A DNA stretch of 64,000 bases, from NCBI RefSeq assembly GCF_000725625.1, contig NZ_JOHS01000019.1, forward strand, positions 1 through 64,000. Reading direction: 5' to 3'. Positions 38,497 through 51,428 of this stretch are shown piece after piece. The notes beneath the pieces were generated by a model. The model did not search any database. It saw only the letters and a program-made list of their open reading frames with translations, and was not told the origin of the DNA. The stretch is from Streptomyces sp. NRRL F-6676 (GTDB lineage: Bacteria > Actinomycetota > Actinomycetes > Streptomycetales > Streptomycetaceae). Each line of letters starts with the position of its first letter. Within the stretch, counting starts at the first letter, position 1. A program made the translations under genes and the position numbers.

Positions 38497-39804
38497 GTGC
38501 GTGAATACCTCCTGACGCTCTGCATCACGGCCGCGGTGACGTATCTGCTGACAGGACCGGTACGGAAGTTCGCGATCGTGGCCGGAGCCATGCCGGAGAT
38601 CCGCGCCCGGGACGTGCACCGAGAACCCACCCCCCGCCTCGGCGGCATCGCGATGTTCTTCGGACTGTGCGCCGGGCTGCTGGTCGCGGACCATCTGACC
38701 AACCTCAACGCGGTCTTCTCCAACTCCAACGAACCGCGCGCCCTGCTCTCCGGAGCCGCGCTGATCTGGCTGATCGGCGTCCTCGACGACAAGTTCGAGA
38801 TCGACGCGCTGATCAAGCTCGGCGGCCAGATGATCGCCGCCGGTGTGATGGTGGTCCAGGGTCTGACCATCCTGTGGCTGCCCATCCCGGGCGTCGGCCT
38901 GTTCGCGCTCACCCAGTGGCAGGGCACGCTGCTCACGGTCGCGCTCGTCGTCATCACCATCAACGCGGTCAACTTCGTCGACGGCCTCGACGGTCTCGCC
39001 GCCGGCATGGTGTGCATCGCCTCCGCCGCGTTCTTCATGTACGCGTACCGCATCTGGTACGGCTACGGGCTGGAGGCGGCGGCCCCGGCGACCCTGTTCG
39101 CGGCCATCCTGATGGGCATGTGCCTGGGCTTCCTGCCGCACAACATGCATCCCGCGCGGATCTTCATGGGCGACTCGGGGTCCATGCTGATCGGTCTCGT
39201 GCTGGCGGCGGGGGCCATCTCCATCACCGGGCAGATCGACCCGGACGCGATGAACCTCTTCTCCGGTTCGGAGCGCAACACCGTGCACCAGACGGTGCCC
39301 GTCTACATCCCGCTGCTGCTGCCGCTCACGATCATCGCGGTGCCGGCGGCCGACCTGGTGCTGGCGATCGTGCGCCGCACATGGCGGGGCCAGTCGCCGT
39401 TCGCGGCGGACCGGGGTCATCTGCACCACCGGCTCCTGGAGATCGGGCACTCGCACAGTAGGGCGGTGCTGATCATGTACTTCTGGTCGGCGCTGATCGC
39501 GTTCGGGGCGCTGGCGTACTCGGTCAACTCGGCGTCGATGTGGATCGTGCTGGGGATCGTCGCGCTGAGCGCGGTGGGGCTGGTGCTGCTGTTGCTGCCG
39601 CGGTTCCGGCCGCGCGCTCCCAGGTGGGCCCAGCGGATCGTGCCGCCCCGCTACCGGCGGCGCAGGTACCTGGCCGCCGCCGAGTGCCCCGAGGAGACGG
39701 ACGGCACGACCGAGCCCGGGACCGGGACGGACAGGGAGCCGCGTACGCCCGTCGCCGCCGGGGCACATGGGGCCAGCGCGCTGGGGATCCGGGGCCGGCG
39801 GTGA
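38497..39804 (+). CDS. polyprenyl-phosphate sugar-1-phosphate transferase (MraY/WecA/TagO family)
   Basis: A 435-residue membrane enzyme with about 11 transmembrane helices. It moves a HexNAc-1-phosphate from UDP-sugar to undecaprenyl phosphate, the first step for teichoic acids or other wall polymers. The family motifs are present: DVHREPTPRLGGIAM, the catalytic VNFVDGLDGLAAG, the MGDSGS loop and a His-rich loop DRGHLHHRLLEIGHSHS. This points to WecA/TagO rather than MraY. The C-terminal 60 residues are a Pro/Arg-rich cytosolic tail. The GTG at 38497 follows GGGGAAG; GTG at 38485 is an alternative. Confidence 0.92.
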   Translation: MREYLLTLCITAAVTYLLTGPVRKFAIVAGAMPEIRARDVHREPTPRLGGIAMFFGLCAGLLVADHLTNLNAVFSNSNEPRALLSGAALIWLIGVLDDKFEIDALIKLGGQMIAAGVMVVQGLTILWLPIPGVGLFALTQWQGTLLTVALVVITINAVNFVDGLDGLAAGMVCIASAAFFMYAYRIWYGYGLEAAAPATLFAAILMGMCLGFLPHNMHPARIFMGDSGSMLIGLVLAAGAISITGQIDPDAMNLFSGSERNTVHQTVPVYIPLLLPLTIIAVPAADLVLAIVRRTWRGQSPFAADRGHLHHRLLEIGHSHSRAVLIMYFWSALIAFGALAYSVNSASMWIVLGIVALSAVGLVLLLLPRFRPRAPRWAQRIVPPRYRRRRYLAAAECPEETDGTTEPGTGTDREPRTPVAAGAHGASALGIRGRR

Positions 39805-40149
39805 CCGTTCGCGCCACCCCCGCCAGACCTCCTCGTGAAGGTCTCAAGGTAAGAATCTGACTAACGCGTTGCCAAGACGTGGGGGTGCGAAGCGGGGCAA
39901 TACCAGACAAGTGGGCCCCGTATTCGCGCAGACGCGCAGGTTCACCCTCATGTGTGACACCTGGCACACCAACCAGGTAAAGACCTCATCAAATAGTTTG
40001 TGATACGGTTCACGAGAACCCAGGACAGAGCCGAGAGACGTCAATCGACGGCCTCTCGTCGGCCTCTCGACCGAGAGGTTCGGCCTCGCCCCGGGACTAC
40101 GCTCGTCCATGACGACACCTGCCCCCACCAGCAATGCGGAGTAGCCGCC
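39805..40149 (+). promoter_or_regulatory. upstream region of the atp operon
   Basis: About 345 nt, no gene seen. It is locally A+T-richer around 39960-40020, where a GGTTC-acga-GAACC inverted repeat (40007-40020) follows a TGTGATAC-like -10 region. This is the likely main promoter zone for atpI and the ATP synthase genes. Confidence 0.4.
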
Positions 40150-40587
40150 ATGCCGTCCAATGACGTCCGGAACCTGTTGCAGACCGCTGTGCCCACAGCG
40201 GCTGCCGGCGCGATCGCCGTCGCGGTCAGTGCCGGGGTCGCCGGCGGCAAGGGCGCCCTCGGCGCCGCGGTCGGCGCGGTGCTCGCCATCCTCTTCATGG
40301 GAATCGGTCTGTACGTCCTCCAGTGGACGGCAAAATCGCTTCCGCACCTGTTCCAGGCCATGGGGCTGATGCTGTACGTCGCCCAACTCCTGTTGCTGGT
40401 CATCTTCATGGGGCTGTTCAAGGACACCACTCTGTTCAACCCCAGGGCCTTCGCCGCGGGGCTCGTCGTGGCCACCCTCGTGTGGATGGTGGCCCAGGCC
40501 CGGGCGCACATGAAGGCCAAGATCTTCTACGTCGAACCCGACTCGGAGCGGAGCGACCGGCCCACGACCACAGGGTCGAGGCCGTGA
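40150..40587 (+). CDS. atpI: ATP synthase protein I
   Basis: A 145-residue membrane protein with four predicted helices (about 13-28, 36-58, 74-92, 97-115). AtpI helps assemble the c-ring of F1Fo ATP synthase. The ATG at 40150 follows GGAG. It is the first gene of the atp cluster, as usual. Sequence conservation in this family is low, so the call rests partly on place. Confidence 0.88.
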   Translation: MPSNDVRNLLQTAVPTAAAGAIAVAVSAGVAGGKGALGAAVGAVLAILFMGIGLYVLQWTAKSLPHLFQAMGLMLYVAQLLLLVIFMGLFKDTTLFNPRAFAAGLVVATLVWMVAQARAHMKAKIFYVEPDSERSDRPTTTGSRP

Positions 40588-40624
40588 GGGATAGGGCCGA
40601 GATAAAGCCGACCAGGAGATCCTG

Positions 40625-40641
40625 CTATCGTCCGGTGCCAA
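40625..40641 (+). repeat. atp leader motif, copy 1
   Basis: CTATCGTCCGGTGCCAA in the gap before atpB. The first 13 bases recur exactly before atpE at 41654. It could hold a TATCGT-type -10 box. Confidence 0.6.
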
Positions 40642-40812
40642 CTGCGGCATCGCGGGCGCGGGCACCAGAGCTGACGCCTGCTCAATCGCGAGGCTCAATG
40701 CCCCTCAGCCGCCCCCACATCCGTAACACCAGTCCAGTGCCGACCCGCGGCCGCTCGCCGCGCCGACACAACGAGGTTGCCCTACCCATGCGCCACGCTG
40801 AAGGAGCCCGCG

Positions 40813-41634
40813 GTGAGTGCTGACCCGACGCAGGTGCTCGCCTTCGAGACCGACTGCCACATCTTCGACGGCTGTGGCTTCCCCGCTCCGGGCCTGCACT
40901 CGTTCCTGTTCGAGCCCCTGTGGGGCGACGGGGACAGCAACTTGTACTTCAACAAGACGATGCTGCTCGCGCTGCTCGGCTCGTTGGTCATCGTCGGGTT
41001 CTTCTGGGCCGCCTTCGCCCGGCCGAAGGTCGTGCCGGGCAAGCTCCAGATGATCGCCGAGGCCGGCTACGACTTCGTCCGCCGCGGCATCGTCTACGAG
41101 ACGATCGGCAAGCGTGAGGGCGAGAAGTACGTGCCCTTCATGGTCTCGCTGTTCTTCTGCGTCTGGATGATGAACCTCTGGTCCATCGTCCCGCTCGCGG
41201 CCTTCCCGGTGACGGCGATCATCTCGTACCCGCTGGTGCTCGCGGTGATCGTCTGGCTGACGTGGGTCATCCTGACCTTCAAGCGGCAGGGATTCGTCGG
41301 CTTCTTCAAGAACGTCACGGGTTACGACCCCTCCATCGGCCCCGTGCTGCCGCTGTCGATGACCATCGAGTTCTTCTCGAACCTGTTCATCCGGCCGTTC
41401 ACGCACGCCGTGCGGCTCTTCGCGAACATGTTCGCGGGCCACACCCTGCTGCTGCTCTTCACCATCGCCAGCTGGTACTTGCTGAACGGCATCGGGATCG
41501 CCTACGCCGGCGTCTCGTTCGTCATGGTCCTGGTGATGACGCTGTTCGAGCTCTTCATCCAGGCCGTCCAGGCGTACGTCTTCGTCCTCCTGGCCTGTAG
41601 CTACGTCCAGGGTGCGCTCGCCGAGCACCACTGA
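40813..41634 (+). CDS. atpB: ATP synthase Fo subunit a
   Basis: Membrane stator subunit that forms the two proton half-channels. At 273 residues it has the essential Arg in the conserved VRLFANMFAGH segment and six helices, with a short periplasm-facing N-terminus containing HIFDGCG. The GTG at 40813 follows GAAGGAG. A longer in-frame reading from 40777 lacks a ribosome site. Confidence 0.97.
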   Translation: MSADPTQVLAFETDCHIFDGCGFPAPGLHSFLFEPLWGDGDSNLYFNKTMLLALLGSLVIVGFFWAAFARPKVVPGKLQMIAEAGYDFVRRGIVYETIGKREGEKYVPFMVSLFFCVWMMNLWSIVPLAAFPVTAIISYPLVLAVIVWLTWVILTFKRQGFVGFFKNVTGYDPSIGPVLPLSMTIEFFSNLFIRPFTHAVRLFANMFAGHTLLLLFTIASWYLLNGIGIAYAGVSFVMVLVMTLFELFIQAVQAYVFVLLACSYVQGALAEHH

Positions 41635-41937
<303 letters not shown>

Positions 41938-41978
41938 CCTGCTGATTCAGCCCAGCCGACTAGACGAAAGGCACTGAT

Positions 41979-42539
41979 GTGAGCCCCCTGGTTCAGCTCG
42001 CGGCGGAGACGGAGAACCCCCTCGTCCCGCCGATCCCCGAGCTCGTCATCGGCCTGATCGCCTTCGTCATCGTCTTCGGCTTCCTGTTCAAGAAGCTCCT
42101 CCCGAACATCAACAAGGTTCTGGAAGAGCGACGGGAAGCCATCGAGGGCGGTATCGAGAAGGCCGAGGCCGCGCAGACCGAGGCCCAGAGCGTCCTCGAG
42201 CAGTACAAGGCCCAGCTCGCCGAGGCCCGGCACGAGGCCGCGCGGCTCCGCCAGGAGGCGCAGGAGCAGGGTGCCGCGCTCATCGCCGAGATGCGCGCGG
42301 AAGGCCAGCGGCAGCGTGAGGAGATCATCGCCGCCGGTCACGCGCAGATCGAGGCGGACCGCAAGGCCGCCGCGCACACGCTGCGGCAGGACGTCGGCCG
42401 GCTGGCCACCGACCTCGCCGGCAAGCTCGTGGGCGAGTCCCTGGAGGACCACGCCCGGCAGAGCCGCGTGATCGACCGCTTCCTCGACGAGCTCGAGGAC
42501 AAGGCCGACGCCCCGTCGAAGGCCGAGGCGGCTCGATGA
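41979..42539 (+). CDS. atpF: ATP synthase Fo subunit b
   Basis: Peripheral stalk subunit of 186 residues: one N-terminal helix (about 24-41, LVIGLIAFVIVFGFLF) then a long charged helix that binds subunit delta. The GTG start follows GAAAGG. The stop overlaps the atpH start by 4 nt. It is a separate b subunit, not the b-delta fusion known from mycobacteria. Confidence 0.96.
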   Translation: MSPLVQLAAETENPLVPPIPELVIGLIAFVIVFGFLFKKLLPNINKVLEERREAIEGGIEKAEAAQTEAQSVLEQYKAQLAEARHEAARLRQEAQEQGAALIAEMRAEGQRQREEIIAAGHAQIEADRKAAAHTLRQDVGRLATDLAGKLVGESLEDHARQSRVIDRFLDELEDKADAPSKAEAAR

Positions 42540-43357
42540 CCGCACACGGAGCGAGCCGTGAGGCGCTGGCCGCCGCACGCGAGCGCCTCGACGCGCTGAC
42601 CGACTCGACGGCCGCCGACCCCGGCGCGCTCGCCGACGAGCTGGCCGCCGTCACCGCGCTGCTCGACCGCGAGGTCGGCCTGCGCCGGGTCCTCACCGAC
42701 CCGGCGCAGCCCGCCGAGGCCAAGGCCCAGCTGGCCCAGCGGCTGCTGGGCGGCCAGGTCGGCGGCACGGCGCTCGACCTCGTGTCCGGCACGGTGCGCT
42801 CCCGCTGGTCCCGCTCGCGCGACCTGGTGGACGTGCTGGAGGAGCTGGCGGACATCGCCGACCTCACCGCCGCGCAGAAGAACGGCACGCTGGACGAGGT
42901 GGAGGACGAGCTGTTCCGGTTCGCCCGGATCGTCGCCTCCAGCACCGGGCTGCGGTCCGCGCTCACCGACGGCGCCGCCGCGGCGTCGGCCAAGAGCGAG
43001 CTGCTGCACCGTCTGCTCGGCGGCCGGGCCAAGCCCGTCACCGAGCGCCTGGTGACGCGACTCGTCACCGCGCCCCGGGGACGTAGCCTGGAGTCGGGAC
43101 TGGAGTCCCTGTCCAGGCTCGCCGCCGAGCGGCGGGACCGGATGGTCGCGGTCGTCACCTCGGCGGTGCCGTTGAGCGACCCGCAGAAGCAGCGCCTGGG
43201 CGCCGCCCTCGCGAAGCTCTACGGCCGCCCGATGCACCTCAACCTCGACGTCGACCCCGAAGTCGTCGGCGGGATCCGGGTGCAGGTCGGTGACGAGGTC
43301 ATCAACGGGTCGATCGCGGACCGGCTCGAGGACGCCACCCGCCGCATGGTGAGCTAG
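42536..43357 (+). CDS. atpH: ATP synthase F1 subunit delta with duplicated helical domain
   Basis: Links the peripheral stalk to the top of F1. At 273 residues it is about 90 longer than the usual delta. The excess comes from a duplication: the segment around residues 48-105 (GLRRVLTD ... RLLGGQ ... LVDVLEELADIA) repeats around 140-200 (GLRSALTD ... RLLGGR ... LESGLESLSRLA). The C-terminal beta domain (HLNLDVDPEVVGGIRVQVG) is normal. ATGA overlap with atpF. Confidence 0.95.
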   Translation: MTAHGASREALAAARERLDALTDSTAADPGALADELAAVTALLDREVGLRRVLTDPAQPAEAKAQLAQRLLGGQVGGTALDLVSGTVRSRWSRSRDLVDVLEELADIADLTAAQKNGTLDEVEDELFRFARIVASSTGLRSALTDGAAAASAKSELLHRLLGGRAKPVTERLVTRLVTAPRGRSLESGLESLSRLAAERRDRMVAVVTSAVPLSDPQKQRLGAALAKLYGRPMHLNLDVDPEVVGGIRVQVGDEVINGSIADRLEDATRRMVS

Positions 43358-43510
43358 TCCGGCCCGCCGGCGGCAACGTACAACGACGCAGTAATACGGC
43401 CCGCGTTGGGCCGTGCAGAGGATTCACCTCGTTCAAGGGGGGAGTCCGGAGTGTCAGACATCCCCCCCAAAGTGAAACTTCGGGCCCAACAAGGAGAGCA
43501 GGGAACCCAG

Positions 43511-45100
43511 ATGGCGGAGCTCACGATCCGGCCGGAGGAGATCCGGGACGCACTGGAGAACTTCGTCCAGTCGTACCAGCCGGACGCGGCCTCGCGCGAG
43601 GAGGTCGGTACGGTCACCCTTGCCGGCGACGGCATCGCGAAGGTCGAGGGGCTGCCCTCGGCCATGGCCAACGAACTGCTGAAGTTCGAGGACGGCACCC
43701 TCGGTCTCGCCCTCAACCTCGAGGAGCGCGAGATCGGCTGCGTCGTCCTCGGCGAGTTCAACGGCATCGAGGAGGGCCAGCCGGTCACCCGCACCGGCGA
43801 GGTCCTGTCGGTCCCCGTGGGCGAGGGCTACCTCGGCCGCGTCGTGGACCCGCTCGGCAACCCGATCGACGGTCTCGGCGAGATCGAGACGTCCGGCCGC
43901 CGCGCCCTCGAATTGCAGGCCCCCACGGTCATGCAGCGCAAGTCGGTGCACGAGCCGATGGAGACCGGCTACAAGGCCGTCGACGCCATGACCCCGGTCG
44001 GCCGCGGCCAGCGTCAGCTGATCATCGGTGACCGCCAGACCGGCAAGACCGCCCTGGCCGTCGACACGATCATCAACCAGCGCGACAACTGGCGCTCGGG
44101 CGACCCGAAGAAGCAGGTCCGCTGCGTCTACGTCGCCATCGGCCAGAAGGGCTCGACCATCGCCTCCGTGCGTGGCGCCCTCGAGGAGTCCGGCGCGCTG
44201 GAGTACACGACCATCGTCGCCGCCCCGGCGTCCGACCCGGCCGGCTTCAAGTACCTGGCGCCGTACACCGGCTCGGCCATCGGCCAGCAGTGGATGTACG
44301 AGGGCAAGCACGTCCTCATCATCTTCGACGACCTCTCCAAGCAGGCCGACGCCTACCGCGCCGTCTCCCTGCTGCTGCGCCGTCCGCCGGGCCGCGAGGC
44401 CTACCCGGGCGACGTCTTCTACCTGCACTCCCGGCTGCTGGAGCGCTGCGCCAAGCTCTCCGACGACCTGGGCGCCGGTTCGATGACCGGTCTGCCGATC
44501 GTCGAGACCAAGGCCAACGACGTCTCGGCGTTCATCCCGACCAACGTCATCTCCATCACCGACGGCCAGTGCTTCCTGGAGTCGGACCTGTTCAACGCCG
44601 GTCAGCGTCCCGCGCTGAACGTCGGTATCTCCGTCTCCCGAGTCGGTGGTTCCGCGCAGCACAAGGCGATGAAGCAGGTCTCCGGCCGACTGCGCCTCGA
44701 CCTCGCCCAGTACCGCGAGCTGGAGGCGTTCGCCGCCTTCGGTTCCGACCTGGACGCCGCGTCGAAGTCGCAGCTGGAGCGCGGTCAGCGGCTGGTGGAG
44801 CTGCTCAAGCAGCCCCAGTACCAGCCGATGCCGACCGAGGACCAGGTCGTCTCCGTCTGGGCCGGCACCACCGGCAAGATGGACGACGTGCCGGTCGCCG
44901 ACATCCGCCGCTTCGAGAAGGAGCTCCTGGAGCACCTGCACCGCAAGGAGCAGGGCCTCATGACCTCCATCAAGGAGGGCGGCAAGATGTCCGACGACAC
45001 CCTCCAGGCCGTCGGCGACGCCATCGCCGAGTTCAAGAAGCAGTTCGAGACCTCGGACGGCAAGCTCCTCGGCGAGGATGCCCCGGCCGCGGCCAAGTGA
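43511..45100 (+). CDS. atpA: ATP synthase F1 subunit alpha
   Basis: A 529-residue regulatory subunit of the F1 hexamer: N-terminal beta barrel, Walker [10 protein letters not shown], Walker B LIIFDDLS and the arginine-finger region ([13 protein letters not shown]). The ATG at 43511 gives the standard [11 protein letters not shown] start. An in-frame GTG at 43451 would add 20 residues and lies in a GGGGGGA/TCCCCCC hairpin (43437-43467), so it is unlikely. Confidence 0.98.
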   Translation: MAELTIRPEEIRDALENFVQSYQPDAASREEVGTVTLAGDGIAKVEGLPSAMANELLKFEDGTLGLALNLEEREIGCVVLGEFNGIEEGQPVTRTGEVLSVPVGEGYLGRVVDPLGNPIDGLGEIETSGRRALELQAPTVMQRKSVHEPMETGYKAVDAMTPVGRGQRQLIIGDRQTGKTALAVDTIINQRDNWRSGDPKKQVRCVYVAIGQKGSTIASVRGALEESGALEYTTIVAAPASDPAGFKYLAPYTGSAIGQQWMYEGKHVLIIFDDLSKQADAYRAVSLLLRRPPGREAYPGDVFYLHSRLLERCAKLSDDLGAGSMTGLPIVETKANDVSAFIPTNVISITDGQCFLESDLFNAGQRPALNVGISVSRVGGSAQHKAMKQVSGRLRLDLAQYRELEAFAAFGSDLDAASKSQLERGQRLVELLKQPQYQPMPTEDQVVSVWAGTTGKMDDVPVADIRRFEKELLEHLHRKEQGLMTSIKEGGKMSDDTLQAVGDAIAEFKKQFETSDGKLLGEDAPAAAK

Positions 45101-45121
45101 CGTAAGGAAGGGACCTGACTC

Positions 45122-46057
45122 ATGGGAGCCCAGCTCCGGGTCTACAAGCGTCGCATCCGATCCGTCACCGCGACCAAGAAGATCACCAAGGCGATGGAGA
45201 TGATCGCCGCCTCGCGCGTCGTCAAGGCGCAGCGCAAGGTGGCGGCCTCCACGCCGTACGCGACCGAGCTCACCCGCGCGGTCACGGCGGTCGGCACCGG
45301 TTCGAACACCAAGCACCCGCTGACCACGCAGGCCGAGACGGTCACGCGGTCCGCGGTGCTGCTCCTGACCAGCGACCGCGGTCTGGCCGGCGCCTTCAAC
45401 TCCAACGCCATCAAGGCCGCGGAGCAGCTCACCGAGCGCCTGGAGCGCGAGGGCAAGCAGGTCGACACGTACATCGTCGGCCGGCGTGGCCTCGCCCACT
45501 ACAACTTCCGTGAGCGCAAGGTCGCGGAGTCGTGGGCCGGGTTCACCGACGAGCCGACGTACGCGGACGCCAAGAAGGTCGCGGCCCCGCTGATCGAGGC
45601 CATCGAGAAGGACACGGCGGACGGCGGCGTGGACGAGCTCCACATCGTGTTCACCGAGTTCGTCTCGATGATGACGCAGACGGCGCTCGACGACCGGCTG
45701 CTGCCGCTCAGCCTCGACGAGGTGGCCCGGACGGAGACATCAGCGGCTGCCGCCGCGGGGTCGGCGAAGGACGAGATCCTTCCGCTGTACGACTTCGAGC
45801 CGTCGGCGGAGGACGTCCTCGACGCCCTGCTGCCGCGCTACGTCGAGAGCCGGATCTACAACGCGCTGCTCCAGTCGGCCGCCTCCAAGCACGCCGCCAC
45901 GCGGCGCGCGATGAAGTCGGCCACCGACAACGCCGGAGAGCTCATCGAGACGCTGTCCCGGCTTGCCAACGCGGCCCGCCAGGCCGAAATCACCCAGGAA
46001 ATCAGCGAGATCGTCGGTGGCTCCGCAGCCCTGGCCGACGCGACCGCGGGGAAGTGA
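45122..46057 (+). CDS. atpG: ATP synthase F1 subunit gamma
   Basis: Central shaft of the motor, 311 residues. Its N- and C-terminal coiled-coil helices ([38 protein letters not shown]) form the rotor, with a Rossmann-like middle. An insert rich in Ala/Ser near residue 205-220 is typical for actinobacteria. ATG 21 nt after atpA with GGAAGGG upstream. Confidence 0.97.
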   Translation: MGAQLRVYKRRIRSVTATKKITKAMEMIAASRVVKAQRKVAASTPYATELTRAVTAVGTGSNTKHPLTTQAETVTRSAVLLLTSDRGLAGAFNSNAIKAAEQLTERLEREGKQVDTYIVGRRGLAHYNFRERKVAESWAGFTDEPTYADAKKVAAPLIEAIEKDTADGGVDELHIVFTEFVSMMTQTALDDRLLPLSLDEVARTETSAAAAAGSAKDEILPLYDFEPSAEDVLDALLPRYVESRIYNALLQSAASKHAATRRAMKSATDNAGELIETLSRLANAARQAEITQEISEIVGGSAALADATAGK

Positions 46058-47500
<1,443 letters not shown>

Positions 47501-47516
47501 GCCCGGTGCTCGCGGC

Positions 47517-47547
47517 GGAGGGGGCGGGGGTCGTCCCCGTCCCCTCC
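47517..47547 (+). terminator. hairpin between atpD and atpC
   Basis: GGAGGGG pairs with CCCCTCC, extended by a G-T, C-G and GGGG/CCCC inner stem, loop GTCGT. It may reduce read-through into atpC. Confidence 0.55.
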
Positions 47548-47558
47548 TCCACGCCCAT

Positions 47559-47564
47559 TAGACT
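47559..47564 (+). promoter_or_regulatory. possible internal -10 box for atpC
   Basis: TAGACT is a consensus-like -10 for the main sigma factor, 50 nt before atpC and right after the hairpin. No good -35 is seen. Confidence 0.35.
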
Positions 47565-47614
47565 TGTAACCAACACCCGGCATCACCGCCGGGTGGTGAC
47601 CCGAGGAGCCACCC

Positions 47615-47989
47615 TTGGCTGCTGAGCTGCACGTCGAGCTGGTCGCCGCCGACCGCCAGGTCTGGTCCGGCGAGGCCACCCTGGTCGTCGCGCGCACCAC
47701 CTCCGGCGACATCGGCGTCATGCCCGGTCACCAGCCGCTGCTCGGTGTGCTGGAGTCGGGCCCCGTGACCATCCGTACGAGTGAAGGGGGAACGGTCGTC
47801 GCCGCGGTGCACGGCGGTTTCCTCTCCTTCGCGGACGACAAGCTGTCGCTGCTGGCCGAGATCGCCGAGCTGTCGGACGAGATCGACGTCCAGCGCGCGG
47901 AGCGGGCGCTCGAGCGCGCGAAGTCGGACGCGGACGCGTCCGCCGAGCGCCGCGCGGACGTCCGACTGCGTGCGGTGTCGGCACACTGA
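47615..47989 (+). CDS. atpC: ATP synthase F1 subunit epsilon
   Basis: A 124-residue subunit with the N-terminal beta sandwich (ELHVELVAADRQVWSGEA; GDIGVMPGHQPLL) and the two C-terminal helices that can block rotation. The TTG at 47615 follows GAGGAG and matches the usual MAAELHVEL. Last atp gene. Confidence 0.96.
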   Translation: MAAELHVELVAADRQVWSGEATLVVARTTSGDIGVMPGHQPLLGVLESGPVTIRTSEGGTVVAAVHGGFLSFADDKLSLLAEIAELSDEIDVQRAERALERAKSDADASAERRADVRLRAVSAH

Positions 47990-48013
47990 CCGCCCCGCAC
48001 ATGCCCTGACACC

Positions 48014-48063
48014 CCTCAGCCGCGGCCGGTACCGGATTGCTCCGGTGCCGGCCGCGGCTGAGG
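48014..48063 (+). terminator. terminator of the atp operon
   Basis: CCTCAGCCGCGGCCGG pairs with CCGGCCGCGGCTGAGG, with an inner ACCGG/CCGGT stem. Strong hairpin 25 nt past atpC. Confidence 0.85.
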
Positions 48064-48143
48064 CGAATCCGGATGTTTTTTCCGTTCCGTTACCTGATCC
48101 GACGGCCTGGGACATGGCCGGGGAGACGAGGAGGTCGGCGCCG

Positions 48144-48590
48144 ATGGTCCTCGCCCTGACTGTGTGCGGAGCGGTGATCGCGCTCCTGGCCGTCGCGCTC
48201 TTCGTCTTCGGTCTCAGACGCCGGCTGATCCAGCGCTCCGGCGGCACCTTCGATTGCAGCCTGCGCTGGGACGTCCCCGAGAAGACCGACACCAGCGGCA
48301 AGGGCTGGGGGTACGGCATCGCGCGCTACAACGGCGACCGCGTCGAGTGGTTCCGCGTCTTCTCCTACGCGCCCCGCCCGCGCCGTCTGCTGGAACGCTC
48401 GGCCATCGAGGTGGCCGGCCGCCGCGCCCCCGAGGGCGAGGAGGAGCTGGCGCTGCTCTCCGAGGCCGTCATCCTGACCTGTCTGCACCGCGGGGTGCGC
48501 CTGGAGCTGGCGATGAGCGACGACGCGCTGACGGGCTTCCTGGCGTGGCTGGAGGCGGCGCCTCCGGGACAGAGGGTGAACGTGGCCTGA
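48144..48590 (+). CDS. DUF2550 domain membrane protein
   Basis: A 148-residue protein with one N-terminal membrane helix (residues 2-22), then a cytosolic domain beginning RRRLIQRSGGTFDCSLRW. Proteins of this family follow the atp operon in many actinobacteria, and the function is unknown. The ATG at 48144 follows GAGGAGG; an upstream ATG at 48114 lacks one. Confidence 0.85.
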   Translation: MVLALTVCGAVIALLAVALFVFGLRRRLIQRSGGTFDCSLRWDVPEKTDTSGKGWGYGIARYNGDRVEWFRVFSYAPRPRRLLERSAIEVAGRRAPEGEEELALLSEAVILTCLHRGVRLELAMSDDALTGFLAWLEAAPPGQRVNVA

Positions 48591-48617
48591 GTCCACGGAG
48601 CTGTTGGGGAACGTGCA

Positions 48618-48657
48618 TCGGCCCCCTTCCCGTGTGAGCGAGCGGGAAGGGGGCCGA
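48618..48657. terminator. bidirectional terminator
   Basis: Perfect 15-bp stem (TCGGCCCCCTTCCCG with its complement) and 10-nt loop. It lies between the converging DUF2550 gene and chitinase gene and can serve both. Confidence 0.9.
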
Positions 48658-48674
48658 CGTGTGTGCGGTCGTCG

Positions 48675-50522
<1,848 letters not shown>

Positions 50523-50574
50523 CCGCGCCTCCTTGTGTGGGGTTGTCGGGGGCATGACTGTGCACGCTGCCGCG

Positions 50575-50616
50575 AGAGTAGAAAGGTCTGGACCATCCGT
50601 CAATAGGTCTGGACCA
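50575..50616 (-). promoter_or_regulatory. chitinase promoter with two 12-bp direct repeats
   Basis: On the minus strand TTGACG (50598-50603) and TACTCT (50575-50580) are spaced by exactly 17 nt. Two identical copies of TGGTCCAGACCT lie at 50605-50616 and 50584-50595, one upstream of the -35 and one between the -35 and -10. This repeat is the known chitin-response element of Streptomyces chitinase genes and resembles DasR sites. Confidence 0.88.
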
Positions 50617-50730
50617 GTGAGTGCGGAGGCCGCGTTTGCGGAGGGGAGCGTGCGCTGTTCGCCAACTTGGCGTGTACGCACGGAAGTTGACGGGTAGCGT
50701 GAGCGCAGCGGGCAGGACCACGGGGAGGTC

Positions 50731-51288
50731 GTGAGGGTGCGTCGACGAGTGCTGAGCCTGATCTCGGCCCTGGCCTGTGCCGGTGCCGTCGTGGTGGGGG
50801 CGGGGTCCCCGGCGGGCGCCGCGGAGCCGGAGCCCGAGACCATCCCCGTCGATCTGATACTCGCCGGTTCCTACGCGGAACCCGTCCGCGAGGCCATGAA
50901 CATCTGGAACACGGCCGTCCCCGGGATCAGGTTCGTCGAGCAGAGCACTCCCGCGTCACTGCGCGTCAAGGAGTACACGACCGCGACCGGTACCGGTTCG
51001 CACGTCTACGTCAACGGGCTGGGCAGGGGCTGGGTGTATCTGGAGACCGGTGACGCACAGGTCTACCGGCCCACCCGGGTCGCCGTGCACGAGCTGGGGC
51101 ACATCCTGTCCCTCCCCGATCTCGGACCGGGCAGCCCGTGCTCCAAGGTGATGTCGGGGGGCTGGGCGGGGCCGGAGTGCGCCAACACCCGGCCCGACGC
51201 GGAGGAGGTCGCCGAAGTGACGGACTTCTTCGCCGCCCACGACGTGGGCGACCCGGTACCGGGATGGCCGCCGCCCTCGGACGACTAG
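50731..51288 (+). CDS. snapalysin-like secreted zinc metalloprotease
   Basis: A 185-residue protein with a signal peptide (about 1-30, ending AGA-A). The catalytic zinc site is H120-E-L-G-H124 with Asp130 (HELGHILSLPD), the HExxHxxxxxD form of snapalysins (M7), followed by a Met-turn MSGG and two cysteines for one disulfide. The GTG follows GGGGAGG. It is transcribed divergently from the chitinase. Confidence 0.88.
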   Translation: MRVRRRVLSLISALACAGAVVVGAGSPAGAAEPEPETIPVDLILAGSYAEPVREAMNIWNTAVPGIRFVEQSTPASLRVKEYTTATGTGSHVYVNGLGRGWVYLETGDAQVYRPTRVAVHELGHILSLPDLGPGSPCSKVMSGGWAGPECANTRPDAEEVAEVTDFFAAHDVGDPVPGWPPPSDD

Positions 51289-51298
51289 AGACTGCCTG

Positions 51299-51336
51299 GT
51301 GAGCCCGGTGAGCCCGGTGAGCCCGGCAGCTCCGGG
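51299..51336. repeat. 9-bp tandem repeat
   Basis: Four copies of GAGCCCGGT-type units directly after the protease gene. Confidence 0.7.
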
Positions 51337-51374
51337 CGCCCCGTGAGCCGGCGCCCCGTCGCGGCGGCACCGTC

Positions 51375-51414
51375 GGCCCTCCGGCCCTCCGGCCCTCCGG
51401 CCCTCCGGCCCTCT
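51375..51414. repeat. 8-bp tandem repeat
   Basis: Five copies of GGCCCTCC (last one GGCCCTCT) just before the 3' end of the adenosyltransferase gene. Confidence 0.75.
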
Positions 51415-51428
51415 GTCGGGACGGGGCC

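Noticed and set aside
43454..45643. 729-codon open frame antisense to atpA/atpG
   Set aside because: Mirror of the third-position G/C bias; low-complexity translation.
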